This document shows positions 41,339 through 49,950 of a DNA stretch of 50,005 nucleotides, piece after piece. Below the pieces are notes generated by a model that saw only the letters and a program-made list of their open reading frames with translations, ran no database searches and was not told the origin of the DNA. Location of the stretch: NCBI GenBank assembly GCA_937893125.1, contig CALBHW010000054.1, positions 1-50,005 of the forward strand. The letters are read 5' to 3'. How positions within the stretch are numbered: position 1 is the stretch's first letter; each line of letters opens with the position of its first letter. The position numbers and the translations under genes were made by a program. Origin of the DNA: an uncultured Clostridia bacterium (GTDB lineage Bacteria > Bacillota > Clostridia > Christensenellales > UBA1242).

Positions 41339-42430
41339 CTATTTTAGGTAAAAAGTGTTTCCTGCAAGTTTTTTAATTATTCCTCGAATGGACAATTTTG
41401 TTAGTAATGTGTTTAGTGTGCTGACATTAAGCCCTGTGCCGTCAACGATTTCTTGAAAGGACTTTTCCCCGTCCTTTAAAAAATCAAGAACAACTTGTTC
41501 GGGAGATGTAATGTCTCGCGCTTCTTGTTTTTGGATAAAAGGAACAAGATGATATTCTTCAACAATATCTTCTATTTGACAAACGCCCTTTGCGTGACCA
41601 TTTATAATCATTCTATTTGTCCCGCGAGAAGAGTCAGAAAATATTGAGCCCATTACAGCAAAAACATCTCTACCATAATCTAACGCGTAATTTTTAGTGT
41701 GGAGCGACCCGCTAGACTCTTGCGCTTCAGTTATCAAAACCGCTTTTGATAAGCCCGCAATTATTCTATTCCTTATTGGAAACATATGCGCTTCAAGTTT
41801 TGTCCCAGGTGGCATTTCGCTAATAAGCGCTCCGCCAGCTTCGATAATTTTATTTGCAAGTTGAATGTTTGCAGTTGGGTAAATTTTGTCTAACCCACCA
41901 GCCAAAACAGCGATAGTTTTGCCATTACTTTTAAGCGTTTCTGTGTGCGCTACGGTATCGACGCCGTAGGCTAACCCACTTACAATCGTAAAGCCATATT
42001 TCACAAGTTCTCTCGCGAACTTTTCCGTCGCCATAACACCATAATTTGTTATTTTCCTACTTCCAACAACGCCGATACAAAGATTGTTTAAAATAGATTT
42101 ATCACCTTTATAATACAAAACAAATGGTGGAGTGTCGATATTTTTTAGAAGTTCTGGATAGTCTTTATCAAAAATGGTTAAAGTTTTGATGCCAAGTTTG
42201 TTTAAGTTTTCGACAACTTTCGACATATATTTGTCGTTTAAATTATCAAACATTTTTTTATATAAGTCAGCAGTTAAAATTGCTGTCAACTTTTCTTTAT
42301 TTTCCACTAATTTTGCGCGGTCTAAGATGTCTTTTGGGTCACTAAAAAGTTCCAAAATCTTTTTCTTTCTACTATATGTCATAAAATTGAAACTATCCAA
42401 AAATATGACAGCGTCTCTATTTTCTAGCAT
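41339..42430 (-). CDS. dprA: DNA processing protein DprA (Smf)
   Basis: Loads RecA on incoming single-stranded DNA in transformation. The Rossmann core has VGSRKITNYGVMATEKFARELV, SGLAYGVDTVAHTETL, AVLAGGLDKIYP and IIAGLSKAVLITEA. A C-terminal winged helix follows. 363 residues. AAGGAG five bases before the ATG; 12 bases after yifB. Confidence 0.96.
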   Translation of the reverse strand: MLENRDAVIFLDSFNFMTYSRKKKILELFSDPKDILDRAKLVENKEKLTAILTADLYKKMFDNLNDKYMSKVVENLNKLGIKTLTIFDKDYPELLKNIDTPPFVLYYKGDKSILNNLCIGVVGSRKITNYGVMATEKFARELVKYGFTIVSGLAYGVDTVAHTETLKSNGKTIAVLAGGLDKIYPTANIQLANKIIEAGGALISEMPPGTKLEAHMFPIRNRIIAGLSKAVLITEAQESSGSLHTKNYALDYGRDVFAVMGSIFSDSSRGTNRMIINGHAKGVCQIEDIVEEYHLVPFIQKQEARDITSPEQVVLDFLKDGEKSFQEIVDGTGLNVSTLNTLLTKLSIRGIIKKLAGNTFYLK

Positions 42431-42442
42431 CTTTACTCCTTT

Positions 42443-43981
42443 TTATGCCCAGTATTTGTCGTCAAGACTTCTATAATTTATAGCTTCTATAATGTGGTCA
42501 AGTTTTATTTCTTCACTTCCTTCAAGGTCAGCAATTGTTCTTGCAACCTTCAAAACTCTATTATACGCACGCGCGGTGAGTTTAAGATTTTCAAACGCTT
42601 CCCCAAGCATCCTCACACTTTCGTCGTCAAGATGACAATATTTTTTTATCATTGGATTTGTCATTTTGCTATTGCTATAAATTTTCTTGCCCGCATAACG
42701 CTTTGATTGGATGTCGCGAGCCTTGTCAACTCTTTTTTTAATTTCACTCGAAGGCTCTTCGTCAATTGTTCCACTCAAATCTTCATAACTCACACTATCG
42801 ACTTCAATAAGCATATCAATTCTATCCATAAGCGGTCCCGAAAGTTTTGACAAATATTTATGAATTTGGGCTGGACTACACTTGCAAGGGTGGTCTTTTG
42901 AGCCGTAATTTCCACAAGGACAAGGGTTCATACTCACAATCAAAATAAAGTTCGCTGGATATTCGACGCTTTGAGCGTTTCTCGCGACCGTTATAACGCC
43001 GTCTTCAAGCGGTTGACGCAATGCTTCAAGTGTATGCCTATTGTATTCGGGCATTTCATCAAGGAAAAGAACACCATTATGCGCAAGACTTATTTCCCCA
43101 GGTTTTGCCTTTGCTCCGCCACCAGTTAATGCTATGACCGTTGCAGTGTGGTGTGGCGACCTAAATGGGCGCTCAGTCAAAATTCCGACCTTGCTATCAA
43201 GCGTACCCGCGATGCTATGAATTTTTGTTACTTCAAGCGCTTCTTCAAATGTCATATCTGGAAGAATACTTGGAAAGGCTTTCGCAAGCATTGTTTTACC
43301 ACTCCCTGGAGGTCCTATAAGTAAAACATTATGACCACCCGCTGCGGAAATTTCAAGAGCACGCTTTGCACTCGCTTGCCCCTTAATTTGCGAAAAATCC
43401 CCTATCGTTTTTCTTGTCGACTTTATGTACTCATAACTCATAACTTCGACGGGCTTAATTTCAATTTCGCCATTTAAAAATTTGACAACTTCTTCTAGAT
43501 TTTCCGCTGGATAAACTTCAAGCCCTTCGATAAAACCCGCTTCACTTGCGTTATCTTTTGGAATGACAACCTTTTTAATCCCTAGACTTCTAGCGGTGAT
43601 TAAAATAGGAAGAAGCCCTTTTATACGCCTAAGCGTTCCGTCAAGAGAAAGTTCTCCTATAAAAGAAAAACCGTCTAAAAACTCTTTTTCAGCCTTTATT
43701 TGTTCAGTACCGACCAAAATACCTATTGATATTGGAAGGTCGTACAATGAGCCTTCTTTTTTAGTGTCCGCTGGTGCAAGATTTATCGTGATTTTTGTAA
43801 TGGGATAATTAAATCCTTGATTTTTAATTGCCGACAAAACGCGTTGTTTTGACTCTTTTATCGCGACATCTGCAAGCCCAACCATTTCGTAGGCTGGGAG
43901 TCCTTTGTTTACATCTATCTCCACTTTTACGAGATAACCGTTTAGCCCAATTAGACCAAAAGAATTTACAATTGCTAACAT
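42443..43981 (-). CDS. YifB/ComM-like Mg-chelatase-family AAA ATPase
   Basis: N-terminal Lon-like/ChlI fold (MLAIVNSFGLIGLNGYLV, NLAPADTKKEGS) followed by an AAA+ module with Walker A LLIGPPGSGKTMLAKAFP and Walker B GVLFLDEMPEY, a conserved Cys cluster CPCGNYGSKDHPCKC and a C-terminal lid. 512 residues. ComM in proteobacteria promotes branch migration in transformation; the Clostridia role is unproven. Adjacent to dprA. Confidence 0.95.
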   Translation of the reverse strand: MLAIVNSFGLIGLNGYLVKVEIDVNKGLPAYEMVGLADVAIKESKQRVLSAIKNQGFNYPITKITINLAPADTKKEGSLYDLPISIGILVGTEQIKAEKEFLDGFSFIGELSLDGTLRRIKGLLPILITARSLGIKKVVIPKDNASEAGFIEGLEVYPAENLEEVVKFLNGEIEIKPVEVMSYEYIKSTRKTIGDFSQIKGQASAKRALEISAAGGHNVLLIGPPGSGKTMLAKAFPSILPDMTFEEALEVTKIHSIAGTLDSKVGILTERPFRSPHHTATVIALTGGGAKAKPGEISLAHNGVLFLDEMPEYNRHTLEALRQPLEDGVITVARNAQSVEYPANFILIVSMNPCPCGNYGSKDHPCKCSPAQIHKYLSKLSGPLMDRIDMLIEVDSVSYEDLSGTIDEEPSSEIKKRVDKARDIQSKRYAGKKIYSNSKMTNPMIKKYCHLDDESVRMLGEAFENLKLTARAYNRVLKVARTIADLEGSEEIKLDHIIEAINYRSLDDKYWA

Positions 43982-44004
43982 TTTTTTTCCTTTTTATTTT
44001 TTCC

Positions 44005-44033
44005 ATTATATATGAAATGCCAAATTTTACCAA
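44005..44033 (-). promoter_or_regulatory. Promoter of yifB-dprA
   Basis: Minus-strand TTGGTA (44028-44033), 17 bases, TATAAT (44005-44010), about 23 bases before the start codon. Confidence 0.65.
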
Positions 44034-44092
44034 ACATTTTTGACGATAGACTTGAAAAATTTTTCTTATTTTATGCTCTTTTTTTCTTGAAT

Positions 44093-44129
44093 AAAAAAAC
44101 CACCTACCAGGTTTTCGCCAGTAAGTGGT
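44093..44129 (-). terminator. Terminator after the coiled-coil gene
   Basis: ACCACTTACTGG pairs with CCTGGTAGGTGGT (wobbles) around a CGAAAA loop and seven T follow on the minus strand. It is about 150 bases past the stop; the intervening sequence has an open frame I do not trust. Confidence 0.8.
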
Positions 44130-44275
44130 AAATATATTTTGATTAAATACTTTATAACTATGTATGTCTCGCGACTTTGCTTTGGAGCATCATTAAACTC
44201 ATTAAAAAGCCTATTATATACGGTTTCTCTTCCTTTAATTAAGCCCCAAACTTCGTCACACACTCAAAGGATAAA

Positions 44276-45316
44276 TTAGTTTTGAGATGTCATAAAGTCA
44301 AATTCTGGATATTCTTCTGCAAGGTTCTTATCCTCAACAAAAGCCACCTTTTTTGCCTCTTCTTCGATAGCTCTTTCTTCTTCTTTTTGTTCTTTGCTAC
44401 TAATAAAGGCTTTAATTTCAGACGCTTGGTCTCTAAGTTTTTCGTTTTCAGCAAGCAAATTTTGATACATTTGTTTGTTGAAAAGTTCTTTTGCTTGATA
44501 TTCGCTTGCTTCGTCTCTAAGTTGTTCTAGAAGAGTAGACTTCTTTGTATATCTCTTGTTTGCTCTCTTAATTTGAGCATCAACTTTGTTTTCTTGGGTT
44601 AATTTTGTTTTGATTGACTTGCTTTCTTTGATTTCTTGTTTAATTTCTTTGGTTTCATTGGTGAAAATCTCTTTATCCTTTTTGAGTTCTTCGACCATTT
44701 CTTTATTAACGCCTTTCATTTTGAGATATTTGTTAATAAGTTTAATTGCAACTTTGTTTTCACCAAGCCATTTTGTATAGCCTTCGATGTCTTTCTTCAA
44801 AGTTTCAACATCGTAGTTACCTTCAACTTTTTCAAGGTTTTCTTGTTTTTCGTTTAGTTTAACAAGGTCAACATCTTTAATATTCTCGACCTTTGCTCTC
44901 ATTTCTCTGATTTCGTTATTCTTTTTTGCTTTCAAGCCTTGGAACAAACTCATTTGAGATTGATATTCAAGTGCGTCTTCATTATTCTTTTCGATTTTTG
45001 ACGCAACTCTTTGATACGCTCTCTTTGCTCTCTCGACTTCGGTCATATTCTTGCGTTCTTTAGCATTTTCCAAAATCATTTGTTGTTTTTCAATGACATT
45101 TTCGTCAATAACTCTTTGCGCTTCTTCCTTTTCAATAAGAGCTTCTTCTTTGAGCTCTTCATATGTTTCAAGAAGACTGCCCGAAGCGTCTTTCATAAGT
45201 TCATCAAGAACTTCAATTTTTCCATCTATCGCTTGTATTTTATTTTGATAATTGTTGATTTCATTTACAAGTTCTGTAAAAGTTTTATCAAAAGCGAATT
45301 CCAATTGTTTTTCCAT
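44276..45316 (-). CDS. Coiled-coil protein of unknown function
   Basis: 346 residues with no recognised domain. Nearly the whole length is predicted coiled coil (heptads of Lys/Glu with Leu/Ile/Val), no Cys and a single Trp (KWLGENK). No signal peptide or membrane helix. The start is ATG at 45316, with AAGGAG six bases before it, and the family name cannot be given. It is a single-gene unit with a consensus promoter and its own terminator, directly next to a dispersed structured repeat. Structural or scaffold roles are conceivable, but nothing shows one. Confidence 0.85.
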   Translation of the reverse strand: MEKQLEFAFDKTFTELVNEINNYQNKIQAIDGKIEVLDELMKDASGSLLETYEELKEEALIEKEEAQRVIDENVIEKQQMILENAKERKNMTEVERAKRAYQRVASKIEKNNEDALEYQSQMSLFQGLKAKKNNEIREMRAKVENIKDVDLVKLNEKQENLEKVEGNYDVETLKKDIEGYTKWLGENKVAIKLINKYLKMKGVNKEMVEELKKDKEIFTNETKEIKQEIKESKSIKTKLTQENKVDAQIKRANKRYTKKSTLLEQLRDEASEYQAKELFNKQMYQNLLAENEKLRDQASEIKAFISSKEQKEEERAIEEEAKKVAFVEDKNLAEEYPEFDFMTSQN

Positions 45317-45343
45317 ATTTTTCTCCTTTAAATTCCGATAACG

Positions 45344-45372
45344 ATTATACATTAAAATTTTTCACATTTCAA
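45344..45372 (-). promoter_or_regulatory. Promoter of the coiled-coil gene
   Basis: Minus-strand TTGAAA (45367-45372), 17 bases, TATAAT (45344-45349). A strong vegetative-type promoter. Confidence 0.78.
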
Positions 45373-45431
45373 TACCCAATTTTAAAAATTTGTGCAAATG
45401 TACAAAAAAATTTTTAACTTTCTATCATAAT

Positions 45432-45571
45432 ATAAATTATAGGAAGTAAATTTTGAAACAAGTTCAAAATTTGTGCTAACACACCCGCAAAGCATCGCTT
45501 TGCACTTCCAATTTGAATAACCATCAGTCTCGCTGGAGAGTAAACTCTCCGACTCAACTTCCGATAATATA
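45432..45571 (+). repeat. Dispersed structured repeat, copy A
   Basis: Copy on the plus strand, 140 bases; inverted relative to copy B at 11320-11462. Three hairpins: AAATTTTGAA/TTCAAAATTT; GCAAAGC/GCTTTGC; GGAGAGT/ACTCTCC. Sequence is invariant around them. Edges have imperfect terminal inverted repeats (TTAT-A/C-GGAAGT). Confidence 0.85.
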
Positions 45572-45654
45572 GGTTATTTATAAAAAAAAATAATATATAT
45601 AATATTTATAATGTAAATGTAAGTATTTTGCATTACCACTTTTAAAAAATCATA

Positions 45655-45720
45655 TAAAAAAACACCATTTTAGAGCCTAAAAGATATCATCTTTTAAATT
45701 ATTCTATAAAACGATGTTTT
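45655..45720 (-). terminator. Branched terminator after hemW
   Basis: The outer arms at 45661-45675 and 45704-45718 pair along 15 bases with one mismatch and two wobbles. An inner AAAAGAT/ATCTTTT hairpin is enclosed, and seven T follow on the minus strand. Located 26 bases past the hemW stop. Confidence 0.75.
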
Positions 45721-45745
45721 TAAATAAAAAATTAAATACTACTTT

Positions 45746-46885
45746 TTATACAAGTTTTAAAATAATTGAGTTTAAAACATAATAGGCATTATGACTTACA
45801 CAAATATGTCCATTTTTTATAGTTATAAAGCCGTGAAGATGAAGAAAATCAATTTCCTTTTGCTTGTCTCTTAAAATATGACCGCCAAACTTGTAGTCAA
45901 AGGCTTCAATATCGATTCCTTCGCGTGTGCGAAGCCCCAACATAACCGCTTCTTCTTTTCGCTTTTTTAGGCTTAATTTTTCGACAGACACGATAGGCAA
46001 AGTGTCATTATTTATACTTTCGACATATTTCGCAAAATCGCTTGTATTTGCAAAGCGCGTGTCGTTCATATACGAGTGTCCCGCAAGTCCAAACGCAAGA
46101 TATTCTCCCATTTCCCAATAAGTCATATTGTGCTTACTCTCATAATCTGGTACAGCAAAATTTGACACTTCATAACGCATAAGCCCCGCTTTTTCAAAAG
46201 TTTCTAAGCAAAGATTGTACATCTCGACAGTATCGTCCTCACTTGGAAGGTCAATAACGCCCGCTTTCAATTTTTCCGCGATTGGAGTGCCGTCCTCGAC
46301 GATTAAGGAATAGCAAGAAACGTGTTGAACTTTTGATTTAACGACAAATTTCGCCATTCTTTTCGCGTCCGCAATTGTTTGATATGGGAGCCCAATCATC
46401 ATATCAATGCTGATATTTTTAAATCCAACCTTTTTTGCCAAATCAACGACTGCCTTTGCTTGTTTTGCAGTGTGTTGCCTGCCAATAACTTTTAAAAGGT
46501 CGTCATTTAGAGTTTGAACGCCAATTGAAAGTCTATTTATTCCAATCAAAAGATATTCTCTAAGTTTGTCTTCCGTGACGCTATCTGGATTAACTTCGAT
46601 TGTAATTTCGCAGTTATTTAGTAACCTAAAATACTTTTTAATTTGAATCATTATATTCGTGAAAACGCCTTCGTCTAGCATACTTGGCGTTCCGCCACCA
46701 AAATAAATGGATGAAATTTTGTATTTTGAGCCAATTTCTTCCCCACGCATTGCAATTTCTTTCATAAGCGCGTCAATGTATGTTTTTTTCTCGTCATCTT
46801 TGTTGCAATATGACACAAATGAGCAATAATCGCACTTCTTGTTTTGACAAAATGGAATATGAAAATATAATGCTAATGTATTCAT
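45746..46885 (-). CDS. hemW: HemW-like radical SAM protein (coproporphyrinogen III oxidase family)
   Basis: Radical SAM protein with the CxxxCxxC cluster motif in FCQNKKCDYCSF, SIYFGGGTPSML and NRLSIGVQTLNDDLLKVIGR. This family was called HemN, but HemW lacks oxidase activity and binds haem. ATG at 46885 gives the typical MNTLALYFHIPFC start; TTG at 46897 overlaps lepA. About 379 residues. No good ribosome site, so translation may depend on lepA. lepA-hemW is the Firmicutes order; hrcA does not follow. Confidence 0.92.
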   Translation of the reverse strand: MNTLALYFHIPFCQNKKCDYCSFVSYCNKDDEKKTYIDALMKEIAMRGEEIGSKYKISSIYFGGGTPSMLDEGVFTNIMIQIKKYFRLLNNCEITIEVNPDSVTEDKLREYLLIGINRLSIGVQTLNDDLLKVIGRQHTAKQAKAVVDLAKKVGFKNISIDMMIGLPYQTIADAKRMAKFVVKSKVQHVSCYSLIVEDGTPIAEKLKAGVIDLPSEDDTVEMYNLCLETFEKAGLMRYEVSNFAVPDYESKHNMTYWEMGEYLAFGLAGHSYMNDTRFANTSDFAKYVESINNDTLPIVSVEKLSLKKRKEEAVMLGLRTREGIDIEAFDYKFGGHILRDKQKEIDFLHLHGFITIKNGHICVSHNAYYVLNSIILKLV

Positions 46886-46889
46886 AGTT

Positions 46890-48689
46890 TTAGTCAAGTT
46901 TTAAAATGGTCATAAAGGCTTCACTAGGTATTTCAACCGAGCCTACCTGACGCATTCTTTTCTTGCCCTCCTTTTGTTTTTCGAGTAGCTTTCTCTTTCG
47001 CGAAATGTCTCCGCCGTAACATTTTGCAAGAACGTCTTTTCGCATTGCTTTGACGGTTTCTCTTGCAATAACCTTTCCTCCAATGCACGCTTGAATTGGG
47101 AGTTCAAACATTTGCCTTGGGATAACTTCCTTTAGTTTTTCCGTAAGCTTCTTCCCACACGAATAAGCGTTGTCTCTATGCACAATTATGCTTAAAGCGT
47201 CACATTTCTCACCATTTAATAAAATGTCAAGTTTTACAAGGTCACTCTTTTCAAACCTATTCACTTCGTAATCAAGACTTGCATATCCGCGCGAACGCGA
47301 CTTAAGCCCATCAAAAAAATCGTAAACAATTTCATTTAGCGGAATGTCGTAACTTAACATAACTCTATTTGAGTCGAGATACTGCATATCAAGGTATTCC
47401 CCGCGCTTTCCTTGGCAAAGTTCCATAATATTTCCAACATATTCTGGGGGAGTGTAAATTTTGACGCTTGCAATAGGTTCGCAAATTTGTGCAATGTCAG
47501 TAACTGGCGGAAGAAGAGACGGATTTGACACTTCAAGCATACTACCATCCGTTTTGTAAACTTTATAACTAACACTTGGTGCAGTTGTTATAATGTCAAG
47601 AGAAAATTCTCTTTCCAGCCTTTCCGTAATAATTTCAAGGTGCAAAAGTCCCAAGAAACCGCATCTAAACCCAAAACCTAACGCATTTGATGTCTCGGGT
47701 GTAAAATACAAGGAGTCGTCATTAAGTTTTAACTTCTCAAGAGCATCTTTTAAATCGTTATACCTTGCCCCGTCGACTGGAAAAATACCGCAAAAAACCA
47801 TTGGCTTTACATCTTTATATCCTTCAAGAGCGGAGTCGGTTTCGTTGCCAAAATAGGTTATCGTATCGCCAACTTTCGTCTCTGAAACATTCTTTATAGA
47901 CGCACTGACATAGCCGACCATTCCGCAAGTAAGTTCACTCGTTTCCTTCGTGCTTGGGCAAAAAATGCCTACTTCCATTACTTCATACGACTTGCCCGTT
48001 CGCATCATTTTTATTTTATCACCCTTTTTTATCGAGCCGTCAAACACACGAACGAGGCACACAGCGCCCTTAAAATTGTCGTAATAACTATCAAAAATCA
48101 AGGCTTTAAGTGGCTTGTTTTTATCGCCTTTCGGGCTAGGAATATTCATAATAATACTTTCAAGCACCTTATCAATATTTATGCCTTCCTTGGCGGATAT
48201 TAAAGGCGCGTCTTTGCACGAAAGCCCGATAATATCTTCAATTTCTTTTTTAACTTCTTCCACTCTTGCACTTGGAAGGTCAATCTTATTTATAACAGGA
48301 ATAATTGTAAGGTCGTTTTCAAGAGCCAAATAAACATTCGCCAAAGTTTGCGCTTGAACGCCCTGCGTCGCGTCAACAACCAAAATTGCCCCTTCGCACG
48401 CTTTAAGAGAACGAGAGACTTCGTAAGTAAAGTCGACGTGTCCTGGGGTGTCAATAAGGTTTAGCATATATTCTTCGCCTTCATATTCATAAAACATTCG
48501 TGTAGGCGTGAGTTTGATTGTAATTCCACGTTCACGCTCAATGTCCATACTATCCAAAACTTGCTCAGTAAGTTCGCGCGACGATAGTGTTCCTGTTTTT
48601 TCTATAAGCCTATCAGCAAGTGTGCTTTTGCCGTGGTCAATGTGTGCTATAATACAAAAATTTCTAATTTTATTTAGGTCCATATTCAT
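46890..48689 (-). CDS. lepA: Elongation factor 4 (LepA)
   Basis: Ribosome-associated GTPase. G1 AHIDHGKST at about residues 15-23, G2 RGITI, G3 DTPGH, G4 NKID, then domains II-V and the LepA C-terminal domain (KCYGGDISRKRKLLEKQKEGKKRMRQVG). 599 residues. The start codon is seven bases after the -10 and no ribosome site is present, so the transcript should be leaderless. Confidence 0.98.
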   Translation of the reverse strand: MNMDLNKIRNFCIIAHIDHGKSTLADRLIEKTGTLSSRELTEQVLDSMDIERERGITIKLTPTRMFYEYEGEEYMLNLIDTPGHVDFTYEVSRSLKACEGAILVVDATQGVQAQTLANVYLALENDLTIIPVINKIDLPSARVEEVKKEIEDIIGLSCKDAPLISAKEGINIDKVLESIIMNIPSPKGDKNKPLKALIFDSYYDNFKGAVCLVRVFDGSIKKGDKIKMMRTGKSYEVMEVGIFCPSTKETSELTCGMVGYVSASIKNVSETKVGDTITYFGNETDSALEGYKDVKPMVFCGIFPVDGARYNDLKDALEKLKLNDDSLYFTPETSNALGFGFRCGFLGLLHLEIITERLEREFSLDIITTAPSVSYKVYKTDGSMLEVSNPSLLPPVTDIAQICEPIASVKIYTPPEYVGNIMELCQGKRGEYLDMQYLDSNRVMLSYDIPLNEIVYDFFDGLKSRSRGYASLDYEVNRFEKSDLVKLDILLNGEKCDALSIIVHRDNAYSCGKKLTEKLKEVIPRQMFELPIQACIGGKVIARETVKAMRKDVLAKCYGGDISRKRKLLEKQKEGKKRMRQVGSVEIPSEAFMTILKLD

Positions 48690-48696
48690 AACTAGT

Positions 48697-48726
48697 ATTA
48701 TAAATTATTTTATCAATTTTTAGCAA
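48697..48726 (-). promoter_or_regulatory. lepA promoter positioned for a leaderless mRNA
   Basis: Minus-strand TTGCTA (48721-48726), 18 bases, TATAAT (48697-48702), then only ACTAGTT before the ATG. Start site expected at or one base from the A of the start codon. Confidence 0.65.
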
Positions 48727-48918
48727 GTAAATCTTTGAAGTTTATTGTTTGAAGTACAAAACATAAATTAGATTTTGACTTTTGTAAAATTATTTTAAAC
48801 CAAATCTCTCAATTTTACCTATCACTTCTAAATTTGGAAAATTTTGTAAAAAAATGTAAAAATAACGCAAATTTGTTACAAAAAATGTCCTTTTTTTGAT
48901 AAAATGTGCATAAAATGA

Positions 48919-48947
48919 TTGTAGAATAATAAAAAGTTTGTTATAAT
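48919..48947 (+). promoter_or_regulatory. Promoter of the GDPD gene
   Basis: TTGTAG (48919-48924), 17 bases, TATAAT (48942-48947). Confidence 0.65.
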
Positions 48948-48993
48948 TACTGTAATTGTTAAGAAGTATACTCTTTTTTAGGAGATAAAATAT

Positions 48994-49725
48994 ATGAATT
49001 TGTTTAAAACTTGGCTCGTCAATAAATATGTTGCTCATAGGGGGCTTCATGACGACACACACCCAGAAAATAGCATTTCTGCGTTCCTTAACGCTCGCGA
49101 TAATGGATACGCGATTGAACTTGATGTTCACGCACTTGAAGACAACACACCAGTCGTTTTTCACGACGAAACTTTAAAACGCCTTACTGGGCAAGACGGC
49201 TATATCAAAAACGTCAAAAATGTCGACGAATTGAAAAAAATCACTCTTCTAAATTCAACCGAGCAAATCCCTACCTTGGAAGAAGTCCTTAAAGCCGTCA
49301 ACGGCTCAACACCTATTCTTATTGAAATTAAAGATTACAACTTAAACGGCAATTTAGAAAGTCGCATTTATGATTTGCTTAAAAAATATGACGGCGAATA
49401 TGCTGTTATGAGTTTTAACCCATATTCAATGCGCTGGTTTAGAAAATACGCGCCAGAGATTACGCGCGGAATTTTGTCCTATTCTTTAAAAGACCAAAAA
49501 ATGGGATTTATGAAAAGGTTTCTTCTTACCCGCCCAAAATTCATTAAGAATGTTTGCGACCCACAATTTGTTGCATATAAATGGGAAGAAGTCCCAAATA
49601 AATATGTAAAAAAATTTAATGAACTCCCCCTTCTTGTTTGGGCTGTTCAAAACCAAAGCGACTATATGAAAGTTGCACAACACTGCGACAACATTATTTT
49701 TGAAAACTTCAGTCCAAGAATTTAA
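48994..49725 (+). CDS. Glycerophosphodiester phosphodiesterase
   Basis: Cleaves glycerophosphodiesters to glycerol-3-phosphate and alcohol. HRGLHDDTHPENSISAF at residues about 14-30 contains both catalytic-type His region and the metal-binding Glu of the GDPD family; EIKDY carries a second metal Glu and ELDVHALEDN supplies the E-x-D metal site. 243 residues, cytosolic UgpQ-like with no signal peptide. GGAG lies nine bases before the ATG. The only plus-strand gene in the window. Confidence 0.92.
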   Translation: MNLFKTWLVNKYVAHRGLHDDTHPENSISAFLNARDNGYAIELDVHALEDNTPVVFHDETLKRLTGQDGYIKNVKNVDELKKITLLNSTEQIPTLEEVLKAVNGSTPILIEIKDYNLNGNLESRIYDLLKKYDGEYAVMSFNPYSMRWFRKYAPEITRGILSYSLKDQKMGFMKRFLLTRPKFIKNVCDPQFVAYKWEEVPNKYVKKFNELPLLVWAVQNQSDYMKVAQHCDNIIFENFSPRI

Positions 49726-49747
49726 TTTGTTTTTATATGACACAAAA

Positions 49748-49778
49748 GGCACTAAGATTACTTGGTGCCTCTTTTTGT
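49748..49778 (+). terminator. Rho-independent terminator after the GDPD gene
   Basis: GGCACTAAG pairs with CTTGGTGCC (one wobble), followed by CTCTTTTTG. Confidence 0.85.
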
Positions 49779-49830
49779 TTTTAAATCAAAAACTACCAAT
49801 GAATAAATAAATAGATAGATAAAAGAAAAA

Positions 49831-49846
49831 GACACCCAGGGGTGTC
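49831..49846 (+). other. Short hairpin before the first 55-bp repeat
   Basis: GACACCC pairs perfectly with GGGTGTC over a two-base gap, so the real loop includes closing pairs. It is followed by a T-rich stretch and may be a second terminator or part of a repeat unit. Confidence 0.5.
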
Positions 49847-49856
49847 ATTCTTTGTT

Positions 49857-49911
49857 GTTTTTTATTTCTTCCTCCGATTCGGTCGCGAAAACTTCCCTTC
49901 GCTCTCTTAAT
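49857..49911 (+). repeat. 55-bp direct repeat, first copy
   Basis: Identical to 49951-50005. Begins with G and six T, contains CCTCCGATTCGGTCGCG and ends CTCTCTTAAT-like. The 39-base spacer to the next copy has a CAAC/GTTG hairpin and a T run. Confidence 0.9.
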
Positions 49912-49950
49912 ATAAAAAAGGCAACCCCGTTGGTGTTTTTTCCCTTTATA

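Larger units (their letters stand above)
45317..45745. other. 429-base gap: promoter, repeat copy A, hemW terminator
   Basis: Holds, from right to left, the hemW terminator (45655-45720), AT-rich filler, repeat copy A and the coiled-coil promoter. No gene is visible. Confidence 0.6.
48690..48993. other. 304-base divergent promoter region
   Basis: Separates minus-strand lepA from the only plus-strand gene. It contains the lepA promoter and the GDPD promoter. The middle 190 bases are AT-rich and show nothing else. Confidence 0.6.

Noticed and set aside
44066..44263. Open frame of 65 codons downstream of the coiled-coil gene
   Set aside because: No ribosome site, the terminator lies inside it and the start is GTG. 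It was treated as spurious, although its composition is not clearly non-coding.
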